Part shown: in pieces, positions 48,374 to 58,330 of the stretch
Layout of the letters: the number at the start of each line of letters is the position of its first letter
How positions within the stretch are numbered: position 1 is the stretch's first letter
NCBI GenBank assembly: GCA_017347445.1
Contig: AP021856.1
Location: 2,550,613 to 2,614,612 of the forward strand
Source of the DNA: Candidatus Brocadia pituitae
Lineage (GTDB): Bacteria > Planctomycetota > Brocadiia > Brocadiales > Brocadiaceae
Direction of reading: 5' to 3'
Length of the DNA: 64,000 nucleotides
Made by a program: the position numbers and the translations under genes
The notes under the pieces: model-generated
Seen by the model: the letters and a program-made list of their open reading frames with translations, nothing else
Database searches by the model: none
Told to the model about the DNA's origin: nothing

Positions 48374-51281
48374 GTCTCTCAGCCGATGGTCTGACAGCAA
48401 CCTTCATTCCAGGCGTTGATCTGGCCAACTCCACCCTTTACACGGCAACGATTACGACAGGGGCGAAGGATTTGAACAACAATGCCATGGCCACCAATTT
48501 CGTCTGGAGCTTTACCACGGCTGCAACGGGGCCAATTAGTGGGCAGCAGGCATTCTACGCCTTCGATGAAGGAAGCGGGACGATTGCAAACGATTCATCC
48601 GGTAACGGCAATAATGGCAACATTATAGGGGCGACATGGACAACGGGGAAGAGTGGAGGCGGGTTAAGCTTTGATGGGAGATTATGTCAGCAGAACGACC
48701 CCTTCCGCAGGACTGAAACCTTCGCTGGAATTACAACGGCGGTATGGATCAGAACGAGCGCTACAGACACAGGGGAGCGGAGATAGTATCTATGGGAGAT
48801 AGCTATGCCATGCGGGTTCGAACAAATGGGAACATACAGTTCTTCTATTACACGGCACGGTGTGGAGAGGTATTATAACAACAGGTGTCAATGTACAGGA
48901 CGGTGTGTGGCACTATCGTTGGACAGAAGACCAGTACCGCTTTGCAAATATACGTGGACGGGTCTCCAGGGCAAGTACCCCAACTACGGGTACAATTGCC
49001 TATACGCTGGGAACGGGCTTATCTGTTCGGCAGGCATGGGAATGGTGAGACAATCTATGATTTTGTCGGCGCCATCGATGATGTCCGCATCTACAATCGA
49101 GCCTTGAGCGCCCAGGAGGTATCGAACCTGTATACTCCGGGACCAGATACGACACCGCCGACGGTAAGTTCAACGAATCCGGCGAATAATGCGACGGTGT
49201 GGCGGTTACCAGCCTTACGGCCACGTTCAGCGAGGCGATGGCTCCCGCCACGATCAAGTACCACATTTACCGTAAACGGGGTAGCCGGAGTGGTGAGTCT
49301 CTCAGCCGATGGTCTGACAGCAACCTTCAATCCAAACGTTGATCTGGCCAACTCCACCCTTTACACGGCAACGATTACGACAGGGGCGAAGGATGCGAAA
49401 CAATGCCATGGCCGCCAATTTCGTCTGGAGCTTTACCACGGCTGCAACGCAGGATACGACACCGCCGACGGTAAGTTCAACGAATCGGCGAATAATGCGA
49501 CCGGTGTGCGGGTTACCAGTAACCTTACGGCCACGTTCAGTGAGCGATGGACCCCACCACAATCACAGTACCACATTTACCGTAAACGGGGTAGCCGGAG
49601 TGGTGAGTCTCTCAGCCGATGGTCTGACGCAACCTTCAATCCAAACGTTGATCTGGCCAACTCCACCCTTTACCGCAACGATTACGGGCGAGGGGGAATG
49701 CGAACACAATGCAATGGCCGCCAATTTCGTCTGGAGCTTTACCACGGCTGCAACGGGGCCAATTAGTGGGCAGCAGGCATTCTACGCCTTCGATGAAGGA
49801 AGCGGGACGATGCAAACGATTCATCCGGTAACGGCAATAATGGCAACATTATAGGGGCGACATGGCAAACGGGGAAGAGTGGAGGCGGGTTAAGCTTTGA
49901 TGGGAATGATTATGTCAGCAGAACGACCCCTTCCGCAGGACTGAAACCTTCGCTGGAAGTTACAACGGCGGTATGGATCAGAACGCCTACAGACACAGGG
50001 GTACGGAGATATACTATGGGAGATAGCTTGCCATCGCGGTTCGAACAATGGGAATATACAGTTCTTCTATTACACGGCACGGAGAGGTATTAACACAGGT
50101 GTCAATGTACGGGACGGTGTGTGGCACCATATCGTTGGACAGAAGCTACCCGCTTGCAAATATACGTGGACGGGTCTCCAGGGCAAGTACCCAATACGGG
50201 TACAATTGCCTATACGCTGGGAACGGGCTTATCTATCGGCAGGCATGGGAATGGTGAGACAATCTATGATTTTGTCGCGCGCATCGTGTGTCCGCATCTA
50301 CAATCGAGCCTTGAGCGCCAGGAGGTATCGAACTGTATACTCCGGGACCAGATACGACACCGCCGACGGTAAGTTCAACGAATCCGGCGAATAATGCGAC
50401 CGGTGTGGCGGTTGCCAGCAACCTTACGGCCACGTTCAGTGAGGCGATGGATCCCATCACAATCAACAGTACCACATTTACCGTAAACGGGGTAGCCGGA
50501 GTGGTGAGTCTCTCAGCCGATGGTCTGACGGCAACCTTCAATCCAAACGTTGATCTGGCCAACTCCACCCTTTACACGGCAACGATTACGACAGGGGCGA
50601 AGGATGCGAACAACAATGCCATGGCGCCAATTTCGTCTGGAGCTTTACCACGGCTGCAACGGGGCCAATTAGTGGGCAGCAGGATTCTACGCCTTCGATG
50701 AAGGAAGCGGGACGATTGCAAACGATTCATCCGGTAACGGCAATAATGGCAACATTATAGGGGCGACATGGACAACGGGGAAGAGTGGAGGCGGGTTAAG
50801 CTTTGATGGGAATGATTATGTCAGCAGAACGACCCCTTCCGCAGGACTGAAACCTTCGCTGGAAGTTACAACGGCGGTATGGATCAGAACGAGCGCTACA
50901 GACACAGGGGGAGCGGAGATAGTATCTATGGGAGATAGCTATGCCATGCGGGTTCGAACAAATGGGAATATACAGTTCTTCTATTACACCGGCACGGTGT
51001 GGAGAGGTATTATAACAACAGGTGTCAATGTACGGGACGGTGTGTGGCACCATATCGTTGGACAGAAGAGCAGTACCGCCTTGCAAATATACGTGGACGG
51101 GGTCTCCAGGGCAAGTACCCCAACTACGGGTACAATTGCCTATACGCTGGGAACGGGCTTATCTGTCGGCAGGCATGGGAATGGTGAGACAATCTATGAT
51201 TTTGTCGGCGCCATCGATGATGTCCGCATCTACAATCGAGCCTTGAGCGCCCAGGAGGTATCGAACTTATATACACCTTAA
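48374..51281 (+). pseudogene. 3' continuation of SBBP paralogue 2: broken Big_5/LamG array
   Basis: This stretch repeats the end modules of the preceding genes: rest of a Big_5, LamG (48530-49130), two Big_5 (49140-49750), LamG (49750-50340), Big_5 (50350-50660) and a nearly intact LamG (50660-51281) ending in SAQEVSNLYTP and a stop. Compared with intact copies it carries dozens of one- to four-base changes in length, nearly all deletions, and few substitutions (examples: 48681 loses two bases, 48730 loses G, 49190 loses C, 49990-50060 several). Restoring them gives a single frame continuous with 45338, which would make a protein of roughly 1,980 residues. Real decay and consensus or assembly error in a tandem repeat are both possible; the pattern favours the latter. 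Confidence 0.75.
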
Positions 51282-51464
51282 CTACGTGAGATACCACAGC
51301 ATCTGATTGGGAACTTTTATGTGCCTCATGCCCGTTGCGGTTTGGGGCACATAAAGGAGCATGAAATAGGGAAAAAGTTATTGCGTGGTCTGGGTCATGT
51401 AGCCAAAAGATACACCAATTAACCGTGTTACCCTGGTTTATGAATTATTAAATTGGAGATAGTC

Positions 51465-53744
51465 ATGATGAAGTATCCGATCTTTTGTAACCACATGAGA
51501 ATGTTTCTTTTCGGGTTTCTTTTACTTGTTTGTTTACCCGGATGGACCATTGCACAGGTGCAAGATCAAACGCCACCTACCGTGACTTCCACTTCTCCCG
51601 CTAACGGGGAAAGTGATGTGACTACCAGCCGCTTCATTACGGCCATATTCAGTGAACCGATGGATTCTTCCACGATTACCGCAAACACGTTTACCGTGAA
51701 CGATATTAACAGTAATAGCCTTGAAGGCACGGTTTCTTACAATGACACAACAAACACAGCCATCTTTACGCCATCCGTTGTTATGGCCCTTGCCACTACG
51801 TACACGGCGACGATTACCACGGGTGCAAGAGATATCGCTGGCAATAATATGGCCTCTGACTATTCCTGGAGTTTTAGCACGATTGAACCCGATCCGCCAG
51901 ACCCCCTTGTTTCTCTGAAAACGGTGCCGGTACCTCTTCCTCCTAATCTTGATGAATTTGTAAAGGACAGAACCGCTGCTATCCAGTTGGGCAAGGCACT
52001 GTTCTGGGATATGCAGGTGGGGAGTGATGGCGTTCAGGCATGTGCCAGTTGCCACTTCCATGCCGGAGCGGATAACCGCGCTAAAAACCAATTGGCCCCG
52101 GGTTTCGATACTATCTTCGATGGGATTACGGGACCAAACTACACCCTGACGACCGTTGATTTCCCTCGGGCAAAAGTGAATAACGACATCACGGGATCTC
52201 AGGGTATATTCAATACTCGCTTTAACGGAATCCTCCTTTCCCAGGCAGAAGATGACGGTACCCTTCTGGGAGACACAATATTTAACGAGAATGGTGCCCA
52301 GACTCGCCGTGTAACGGGACGAAATTCTCCCAGTGCGATTAATGCTATTTTCAATTTCCGGAACTTCTGGGATGGACGAGCCAACAATGTCTTTAATGGG
52401 GTAGATCCATTTGGACCAAGGAATGCAAATGCTAAAATCCATGTGGTGGCGGGTCTGTTTAAATCAGGGGTTGGTCAGATTGTGAGAATGGTAAACGCAA
52501 GCGCTGCATCCCAGGCGGTAGGTCCACCAAATAATTCAACAGAAATGGCTTACGATGGACGAACATTTCCTGATATCGCCAGAAAATTGTTTCATCTCAC
52601 ACCATTAGGAAAACAAGCTGTGCATCAGGATGACAGCGTGTTGGGTAGCCTCGCTAATCCTGTGGGCACCGGACTTAATACGACGTATCAGAAAATGATT
52701 CTCAATGCCTTTCATCCAAAGTATTGGAGATCGGCCCGGTTGAAAAATGGATATACCTTAATGGAAAACAACTTCTCTCTCTTCTGGGGAATATCAATCA
52801 TGCTTTACGAATCTACCCTGGTCTCTGATGACAGCCCATTTGATAAATACATGGATGGCGACCTGAATGCCATGACTCAGCAGCAAAAGAATGGGATGGT
52901 GATCTTTCAAAACAAGGCCAGGTGTATTGGATGCCACGATGGAGCAGAGTTTACGAACGCCGCGGTTCCTAACGCATTAGAAGGCCAGCGAGAATTCTTT
53001 ATGGAACGAATGCTCACAGCTGATAGAACGCTGAGTCCAGCACTTTACGACATTGGCTTTTATAATGTCGGGGTAAGGCAAACCAATGAGGATCTGGGCG
53101 TGGGGGGAAATGACCCCTTTGGCAATCCGCTCAATTACTCACGACAGTACATAAAAATGTTGCTGGGCTTGCCTGTACCCGATCAATTTCAGATTAATCC
53201 TTGTTTTTTTGAGGCGCCATTCCTTCCGTTTGAGTTTCCGGGTGGCTTCAATGCCATTGATTGTGATGGAGATGGTTTCATCGATACGGGTTTACCCACC
53301 GATCCAAACGAGATACGGAATTTGAGGGTAGCTGTGGATGGCGCGTTTAAGGTCCCGTCACTTCGCAACGTGGAGCTTACTGGCCCCTATTTCCACAATG
53401 GCGGCCGGGCAACCTTGCGGCAGGTGGTTGAATTCTATGACGACGGTGCGGACTTTAGGAACGAGAACCTGGCCCTTATACCCCCTGATATTCTGCCCCG
53501 TCTTAACTTAACTGAACAGGAAATAGTGGATTTGGTGGCCTTTATGCTGGCATTGACTGACGACCGCGTTCGCTACCAGAGAGCGCCATTTGATCATCCA
53601 CAGTTATTTATCCCAAATGGACATCCTGAACCAGTTACAAGCGATGGCACCGGCAAGGCTACGGATGATTTGCTGGAGATACCAGGTGTGGGAAGAGACG
53701 GTGGGGCTGCGATTCAACCATTTTTAAATCTTTCACATTTTTAG
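51465..53744 (+). CDS. MauG/CcpA-type di-heme cytochrome c peroxidase with N-terminal Big_5 domain
   Basis: 759 residues from the ATG at 51465 (GGAG six bases upstream). Signal peptide MFLFGFLLLVCLPGWTIAQ, then one Ig-like Big_5 domain (PPTVTSTSPANGESDVTTSR, residues about 30-140) of the type found in the SBBP proteins next door. The peroxidase/MauG module follows with two c-type heme sites: ACASCHFHAG near 192 and RCIGCHDGAEF near 486. VPSLRNVELTGPYFHNGG is the conserved region of the C-terminal heme domain. Such enzymes reduce H2O2 or perform oxidative protein modification in the periplasm or at the surface. The region around 570-620 is an insertion. Placed just before two multicopper oxidases. 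Confidence 0.92.
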   Translation: MMKYPIFCNHMRMFLFGFLLLVCLPGWTIAQVQDQTPPTVTSTSPANGESDVTTSRFITAIFSEPMDSSTITANTFTVNDINSNSLEGTVSYNDTTNTAIFTPSVVMALATTYTATITTGARDIAGNNMASDYSWSFSTIEPDPPDPLVSLKTVPVPLPPNLDEFVKDRTAAIQLGKALFWDMQVGSDGVQACASCHFHAGADNRAKNQLAPGFDTIFDGITGPNYTLTTVDFPRAKVNNDITGSQGIFNTRFNGILLSQAEDDGTLLGDTIFNENGAQTRRVTGRNSPSAINAIFNFRNFWDGRANNVFNGVDPFGPRNANAKIHVVAGLFKSGVGQIVRMVNASAASQAVGPPNNSTEMAYDGRTFPDIARKLFHLTPLGKQAVHQDDSVLGSLANPVGTGLNTTYQKMILNAFHPKYWRSARLKNGYTLMENNFSLFWGISIMLYESTLVSDDSPFDKYMDGDLNAMTQQQKNGMVIFQNKARCIGCHDGAEFTNAAVPNALEGQREFFMERMLTADRTLSPALYDIGFYNVGVRQTNEDLGVGGNDPFGNPLNYSRQYIKMLLGLPVPDQFQINPCFFEAPFLPFEFPGGFNAIDCDGDGFIDTGLPTDPNEIRNLRVAVDGAFKVPSLRNVELTGPYFHNGGRATLRQVVEFYDDGADFRNENLALIPPDILPRLNLTEQEIVDLVAFMLALTDDRVRYQRAPFDHPQLFIPNGHPEPVTSDGTGKATDDLLEIPGVGRDGGAAIQPFLNLSHF

Positions 53745-54113
53745 GGCAGAAGAGGTGGAATATCCGTTCTTATAGAACAGAATTACACTCAAGATGTTCA
53801 TAAAAGGTGAATTTTAAATTGGCAACAGGGTGGCACGGACAAACTTCCGTTTGTCCGTGTTGGACGTACGCGACGTTGTTTATGAAGTATTCGTTTTCAT
53901 ATTTGGATAGACAATACAAGGCAGGCCACACAAGCACAAGGCATGAAGTAGTATTGCAAAAACACGGACAAGCATAGCTTGTCCGTGCCACCCTGTCAGA
54001 TTATGGCGGCAATGTTAAAGATACTGTTAATCTGCCTAAAAATATGAAAATTGCTGTACCAATTTGTGAAAAATATATTCTATCAATCTAATCCACAAAA
54101 GAAGGAGGATGTT
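53745..54113. other. intergenic region filled by hairpin element C2
   Basis: About 370 bases between the MauG-type gene and the first multicopper oxidase gene. Nearly all of it is the dispersed element at 53783-54015. The last 100 bases carry the ribosome-binding site AAGGAGG of the oxidase gene. Confidence 0.6.
53783..54015. repeat. dispersed hairpin element, copy C2 (inverted relative to C1)
   Basis: Begins ACTCAAGATGTTCATAAAAG, includes GGTGGCACGGACAAACTTCC and CAAGCATAGCTTGTCCGTGC, and ends with CAGATTATGGCGGCAATG. Read in reverse complement it aligns along its length with 13744-13978. The two ends are inverted repeats of each other (GGTGGCACGGACAA / TTGTCCGTGCCACC). Confidence 0.85.
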
Positions 54114-55316
54114 ATGAAAGGAATAGACAGGCGCGAATTTATGAAAACAGGTGCGCGCAATCTGGCCGCCGTAGCACTGGGCTCTGCCATCGGCATACCT
54201 CAGATATTCAGGCAGACCGAGGTTCTGGCCGCTAATCAATCTTTAACATTGGAGATAACGGAAGTATTACATCAGATGGTGGACAAGACGCTAGTCTATA
54301 GTTGGGCATTCATAAATCCATCTTTGGGACCTCAACCTACTATCCCTGGACCGGTTATCTATGCCATTGAAGGCGATCAGATAACTATTACCGTCAGAAA
54401 CAGGCATAATAAGGCTGGTGCAATTCATGCCTTCGCCATTACCGGTACAGTACCAGGAACTTACTTAGCAAACACACAAACAGGTCCCATTGCTCCAAAC
54501 CGTGAAGTTACGATAACTTTTACAGCGCCGCCAGCCGGTACCTACATGTATCTTGATCCTACCAACGATCCGGTAAGCCGGGTATTGGGATTGCATGGCA
54601 TGATGATCATTCGGCCGGCAACGTCAACAGGGGCGGCAGTAACCCCCTATGGGCCGTCCAATATTACCCCCAATGTTCAGGCCCTGTTTGATGACCTGGG
54701 AAATACTACTCATTTCCCTGGCCTTCCCTGGGATCCAGCGAGGGAACATATTTGGATACTGAGTCAGATCGACCCTACCTTTAATAAACTGGCGCAGGAT
54801 AATGAACCCATCAACCCCAGTGACATGGTGAATAATTTCCTGCCACGTTATTATACGATGAATGGCCGATCAGGATACTTCTCTGCTCATGACCCTGATA
54901 TTCAGTTAATAGGCAGGGCGGGAGAGCCAAGGCTGATACGCTGTATGAATGTTGGTCTGGCTGTCCATTCTAATCATGTCCACGCTAATCACGCTTACAG
55001 GATTTCATATGATGGAGTTGTCCAGAATAACGTGTGGTGGGTTGATACATGGACTACAAGAGGCGGGGATATATACGATATCCTCTATCCCATGGTAATG
55101 CCGCCTGATATCCCCCTGGATACCTGGAATAAATTAAAGAACGGGACTTCACAGGAAGGATTTGATGACAATCCCATGCACGGAACAAACAAGGGCTTTC
55201 CTATGTGGTATCCTATGCACTGCCATCTGGAGATGTCCCAGACCGCGGCCGGAGGCAATTACCCCCAGGGAATGGTGACGCATATTGTATTTACTGGTGC
55301 GGTACCGGGAGTTTAG
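54114..55316 (+). CDS. Tat-exported multicopper oxidase
   Basis: 400 residues from the ATG at 54114 (AAGGAGG upstream). The Tat signal is DRREFMKTGARNLAAVALGS. Cupredoxin domain 1 has IYAIEGDQITITVRNRHNK and AGTYMYLDPTNDPVSRVLGL; the C-terminal domain has VHSNHVHANHAYRI and PMWYPMHCHLEMSQTAAGGN, with the copper-binding HCH near 368. The usual HCHxxxHxxxM order is not seen after HCH (SQTAAGG follows), so the type 1 site differs from laccase. These proteins oxidise metal ions or phenolics or reduce small nitrogen compounds; substrate unknown. It stands between the MauG-type enzyme and a second multicopper oxidase, suggesting a joint periplasmic redox process. Confidence 0.88.
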   Translation: MKGIDRREFMKTGARNLAAVALGSAIGIPQIFRQTEVLAANQSLTLEITEVLHQMVDKTLVYSWAFINPSLGPQPTIPGPVIYAIEGDQITITVRNRHNKAGAIHAFAITGTVPGTYLANTQTGPIAPNREVTITFTAPPAGTYMYLDPTNDPVSRVLGLHGMMIIRPATSTGAAVTPYGPSNITPNVQALFDDLGNTTHFPGLPWDPAREHIWILSQIDPTFNKLAQDNEPINPSDMVNNFLPRYYTMNGRSGYFSAHDPDIQLIGRAGEPRLIRCMNVGLAVHSNHVHANHAYRISYDGVVQNNVWWVDTWTTRGGDIYDILYPMVMPPDIPLDTWNKLKNGTSQEGFDDNPMHGTNKGFPMWYPMHCHLEMSQTAAGGNYPQGMVTHIVFTGAVPGV

Positions 55317-55518
55317 TCTAAGTGAAGTGAACAAAGTTGTCATTCCGGGCTTAAGGCGTGTTTAATCTTGCAGATTGAACTACAAGTTTTAACTTGGACG
55401 ATAGAGTTTAACTTGTGCTATGAGATTTGAACATACGAACGGACTAACTTTGTTTGTCCGTGACTAACGTGAGAACGTATCGAAATGTATAGAAAAGATA
55501 AATAGGGAGGAAAGGATA

Positions 55519-56655
55519 ATGGCTAATAAATTAAGAATAGTACCACGAGATCCACACCGATTAGTCGACGAACCAGATTTCCAGATGATGTTCGAGGGAT
55601 TTGCTTGTAACGTCCCCAAAGGGAGCCCTGCAACCCCCGATATATTAACACCGGATATTTTCGTTAGACGAGCATTTGAACAATTCGATCTTCTCATGCC
55701 GGATGGGAACATAGTCGAATTCTGGGGCTTTGTCGATCCTCTGGGCCCTAACGCTTTCCTTGGCGCCTTTCCATCGGATATGATTCGTATAAGAGAAGGG
55801 CAACTCTTCCACGGCAGGCTGGAAGATCTTCAAAAAGGTACGCATACCATTCACTGGCATGGCATGGAGCCTACGCCGATGAACGATGGGGTGGGGAAAC
55901 TTTCCTTTGAAGTCAATGGTCAATATACCTATCAGTGGTATGCCAGCGCTGCGGGTACCTATTTCTACCACTGCCATCACAATACCGTCCTGCATTTCGA
56001 ACTGGGCATGTACGGGATGCTCATCATCGATCCTCCTAAACCAGATGGAGCGCCGGGGCCGAATCCGCCGTACCCAACAGGGGGGCCTGGATTTATACGA
56101 AGGACAAATGATATCATCCCTTACGACAAGGAGGCCATTTGGGTCACTGACGACGTGGATCCTCTGTGGCACATGCATGGACACGACGCCGGCTTTTGCG
56201 AAGTAGGCCAGTCTTTTGGGCCGGATGTGGGGTTGAATAATTTTAATCCTGTGTACTTCCTGATTACGGGTGTGCCGTCTCCCTGGTGCGCAAATCTGCC
56301 CACAGATCCCACCCATCCCGGCGTGGCTGTGACTGTAGGAGTGGGGCAGACACTTCTCGTCCGTCTTCTCTGCGCGGGTTACACGGTGCACCGATATACC
56401 ATTGAAGATCTGGATGCGGAGGTCATTGCCATGGACGGTCGGGTGATGGGAGACTCATCTTTTAACCAATACTCTCAACCTTTTATACTACCTGCAAATC
56501 AGCCCTTTGAGCTTACAGCAGCGAGGCGCTTTGATTTGATCATCAGTCCCACTGCAAGTGATATTGGTTCACATAGAGTGTTGGTGGATGTCTTTGATGC
56601 CGATAAAAAAGACAAAAAGCTGGGAACGATGGAAACCTTCATTCATGTTGTTTAG
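55519..56655 (+). CDS. second multicopper oxidase (HWHG/HCHH type), no obvious signal peptide
   Basis: 378 residues. First domain: THTIHWHGMEPTPMNDG (HWHG near 111) and GTYFYHCHHNTVLHFELGMY, giving a C-x6-H-x4-M type 1 copper arrangement next to the type 2/3 His set. Second domain: DPLWHMHGHDAGFCEVGQSF and HRYTIEDLDAEVIAMDGRVM. The C-terminus RVLVDVFDADKKDKKLGTME is a normal cupredoxin edge. No hydrophobic leader follows the ATG, so it either works inside, is exported with the Tat-type partner encoded 200 bases upstream, or is read from an unrecognised start. GGGAGG precedes the ATG. Confidence 0.87.
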   Translation: MANKLRIVPRDPHRLVDEPDFQMMFEGFACNVPKGSPATPDILTPDIFVRRAFEQFDLLMPDGNIVEFWGFVDPLGPNAFLGAFPSDMIRIREGQLFHGRLEDLQKGTHTIHWHGMEPTPMNDGVGKLSFEVNGQYTYQWYASAAGTYFYHCHHNTVLHFELGMYGMLIIDPPKPDGAPGPNPPYPTGGPGFIRRTNDIIPYDKEAIWVTDDVDPLWHMHGHDAGFCEVGQSFGPDVGLNNFNPVYFLITGVPSPWCANLPTDPTHPGVAVTVGVGQTLLVRLLCAGYTVHRYTIEDLDAEVIAMDGRVMGDSSFNQYSQPFILPANQPFELTAARRFDLIISPTASDIGSHRVLVDVFDADKKDKKLGTMETFIHVV

Positions 56656-56664
56656 TACTACTAA

Positions 56665-57621
56665 ATGAGAGAAATAGTTATGCAAAACCATTTTAAAATT
56701 GTCGTTTGTTTTATGTTTGTACTATGGATGATGTGTATAAACGCAAGTGTGGTACATGCAAATTCTAGTGGCCCTCCCTTTGGTCGTACAGGCTCTCCAG
56801 CCGATGGTTTCAAAACGTGCAAAGATACAGACTGTCATAATACCTATCCGCTGAATGCGGGGGCGGCAACGTTTTCGATTTCTACACCTGGCAGGTATAC
56901 CCTGGGTGAGGTTTTAACCGTGACCGTTTCTTTTAAAAATTCTCATGCCTCTAAACACGGCTTTGAACTTTCGGCACTCGATGCAAACAACAACCATGCT
57001 GGCATATTCAGTAGTTTTTCAGGCGATAATAAAACCCAAACCAGTACTGATGGGAATTATATCGAGCACACCTTCAAGGGGTGCAATCAATCTGGAAATG
57101 CTCGTTGGAAAGTAAAATGGACTGCACCCTCTTCTGAAGTACAGGATCCGGTGACCTTCTATGCAGCCGGGAATGAGGCAGACGGGGATCACAAACACGG
57201 GCATGAACATGGTGTATATCCTAAACATGGCGGTGATACACATGACGGTGATTATATTTATACAGCCATTGCTCAGATAAGCAGAACTTCAATTACACCA
57301 ACTCCAACGCCGGTGGGTTGTGAAACAACGGCAATATCGGCGTCTGCGAACGATCTTACCCTCAAAAAGGGAGAGGAAGGTGAAGTGATTATAACCTTGA
57401 TATTACCTGAAGGTTGTAGTCCGAAAGAAGGAGAGACGATAACAGCAAAGATTAATAAGGTTGATAAGAATCGCATGTCGGTGTCGCCACAAAGCACACA
57501 TACCGACGGCAACGGTCAGGCCAGGTTTACCGTTACAGCAAAGCAGAAAACCGGAAAGGCGAGGGTCAAATTCAGATACGAAGATTTTAAAACGACGGTA
57601 AAAGCCAATGTAATAGAATGA
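56665..57621 (+). CDS. exported protein with CX4CH heme-type motif and Reeler-like domain
   Basis: 318 residues. Signal peptide IVVCFMFVLWMMCINASVVH is followed by GPPFGRTGSPADGFKTC and KDTDCHNTYPLNAG: a C-x4-C-H motif near residue 51 in the context typical of 'choice-of-anchor V' or Reeler-domain proteins, which often carry a heme-binding CXXCH there. Residues about 60-210 form the Reeler-like beta domain (STPGRYTLGEVLTVTVSF, His-rich HKHGHEHGVYPKHGGDTHDG). The C-terminal 100 residues are an Ig-like invasin-type domain (LTLKKGEEGEVIITLILPEG). It is nine bases downstream of the second multicopper oxidase gene. A metal- or heme-binding surface role is inferred. Start could be the later ATG at 56680. 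Confidence 0.75.
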   Translation: MREIVMQNHFKIVVCFMFVLWMMCINASVVHANSSGPPFGRTGSPADGFKTCKDTDCHNTYPLNAGAATFSISTPGRYTLGEVLTVTVSFKNSHASKHGFELSALDANNNHAGIFSSFSGDNKTQTSTDGNYIEHTFKGCNQSGNARWKVKWTAPSSEVQDPVTFYAAGNEADGDHKHGHEHGVYPKHGGDTHDGDYIYTAIAQISRTSITPTPTPVGCETTAISASANDLTLKKGEEGEVIITLILPEGCSPKEGETITAKINKVDKNRMSVSPQSTHTDGNGQARFTVTAKQKTGKARVKFRYEDFKTTVKANVIE

Positions 57622-57736
57622 CATTGTTTGGATATGATAGGATATGATATGAAGTATAAAGTATCTGCGTAATTTACGTAATGGGCTTAATCCATCGAAA
57701 AATTTGGTTAAGCATTTTTAGAAAGGGAAAAGTAAG

Positions 57737-58330
57737 ATGAAAAAGATTTTTAGAAACGTGACGAAAATAAAATTCATTGTTTCAATTATGTCCATACTAG
57801 TCCTGACTATTTCGATAGCTTCTCTTTATGCTCATAATGATAAAAGGAGAGGCGATGGTGAATTACGAGTATTTACTGCCCTGTTGACTGGTGGACAGGA
57901 AGTTCCTGAAAATGACAGCAATGCCTTTGGGGTTGCATTTTTGACCTTCAACGAAAAAACAGAAGAACTCTGCTATTCAATAACCTTCACTGATGAAAAA
58001 CTGGTTGGGACAGAGACCGCAGCACACTTCCATGCCCCCGCAGTGCCTGGTGAGAATGCACCGGTTGTATTTACGATAACACCAGATGTCAGTCCTCTTG
58101 GCAGTCCAAAAAATGGATGCGTTGGACCGCTCAGTAATGATCAGAGAAAACAATTAAGAAAGGGGTTGTTTTACATCAATATTCACAGCGAGGCCTTCTC
58201 TGGAGGGGAGATCAGAGGCCAGGTCATACCGGAAAAAGTACATTTCGAAATCGATGATGAGGACGACGACGATAATAATGGTGATGACAATGGTCATGGT
58301 GATGACGACGGTGATCGCGGCCATCGCTAG
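57737..58330 (+). CDS. CHRD-domain protein with acidic C-terminal tail
   Basis: 197 residues. A hydrophobic N-terminus (IVSIMSILVLTISIASLYAH) is followed by one CHRD domain at about 45-165: LLTGGQEVPENDSNAFGVAF, ETAAHFHAPAVPGENAPVVF, GLFYINIHSEAFSGGEIRGQ. These features are typical of bacterial CHRD proteins, often found near copper proteins. The last 35 residues are nearly all Asp, Asn, Gly and His, so they may bind metal. The stop codon TAG is formed at the left end of an IS630-type insertion; without the insertion the same position would read TAA, so the protein is unchanged. Confidence 0.88.
   Translation: MKKIFRNVTKIKFIVSIMSILVLTISIASLYAHNDKRRGDGELRVFTALLTGGQEVPENDSNAFGVAFLTFNEKTEELCYSITFTDEKLVGTETAAHFHAPAVPGENAPVVFTITPDVSPLGSPKNGCVGPLSNDQRKQLRKGLFYINIHSEAFSGGEIRGQVIPEKVHFEIDDEDDDDNNGDDNGHGDDDGDRGHR

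Noticed and set aside
51330-51360. Second sigma-54 promoter near GGGGCACATAAAGGAGC
   Set aside because: The GG-GC spacing is 11 instead of 10 bases and the -12 half is not TTGC-like.
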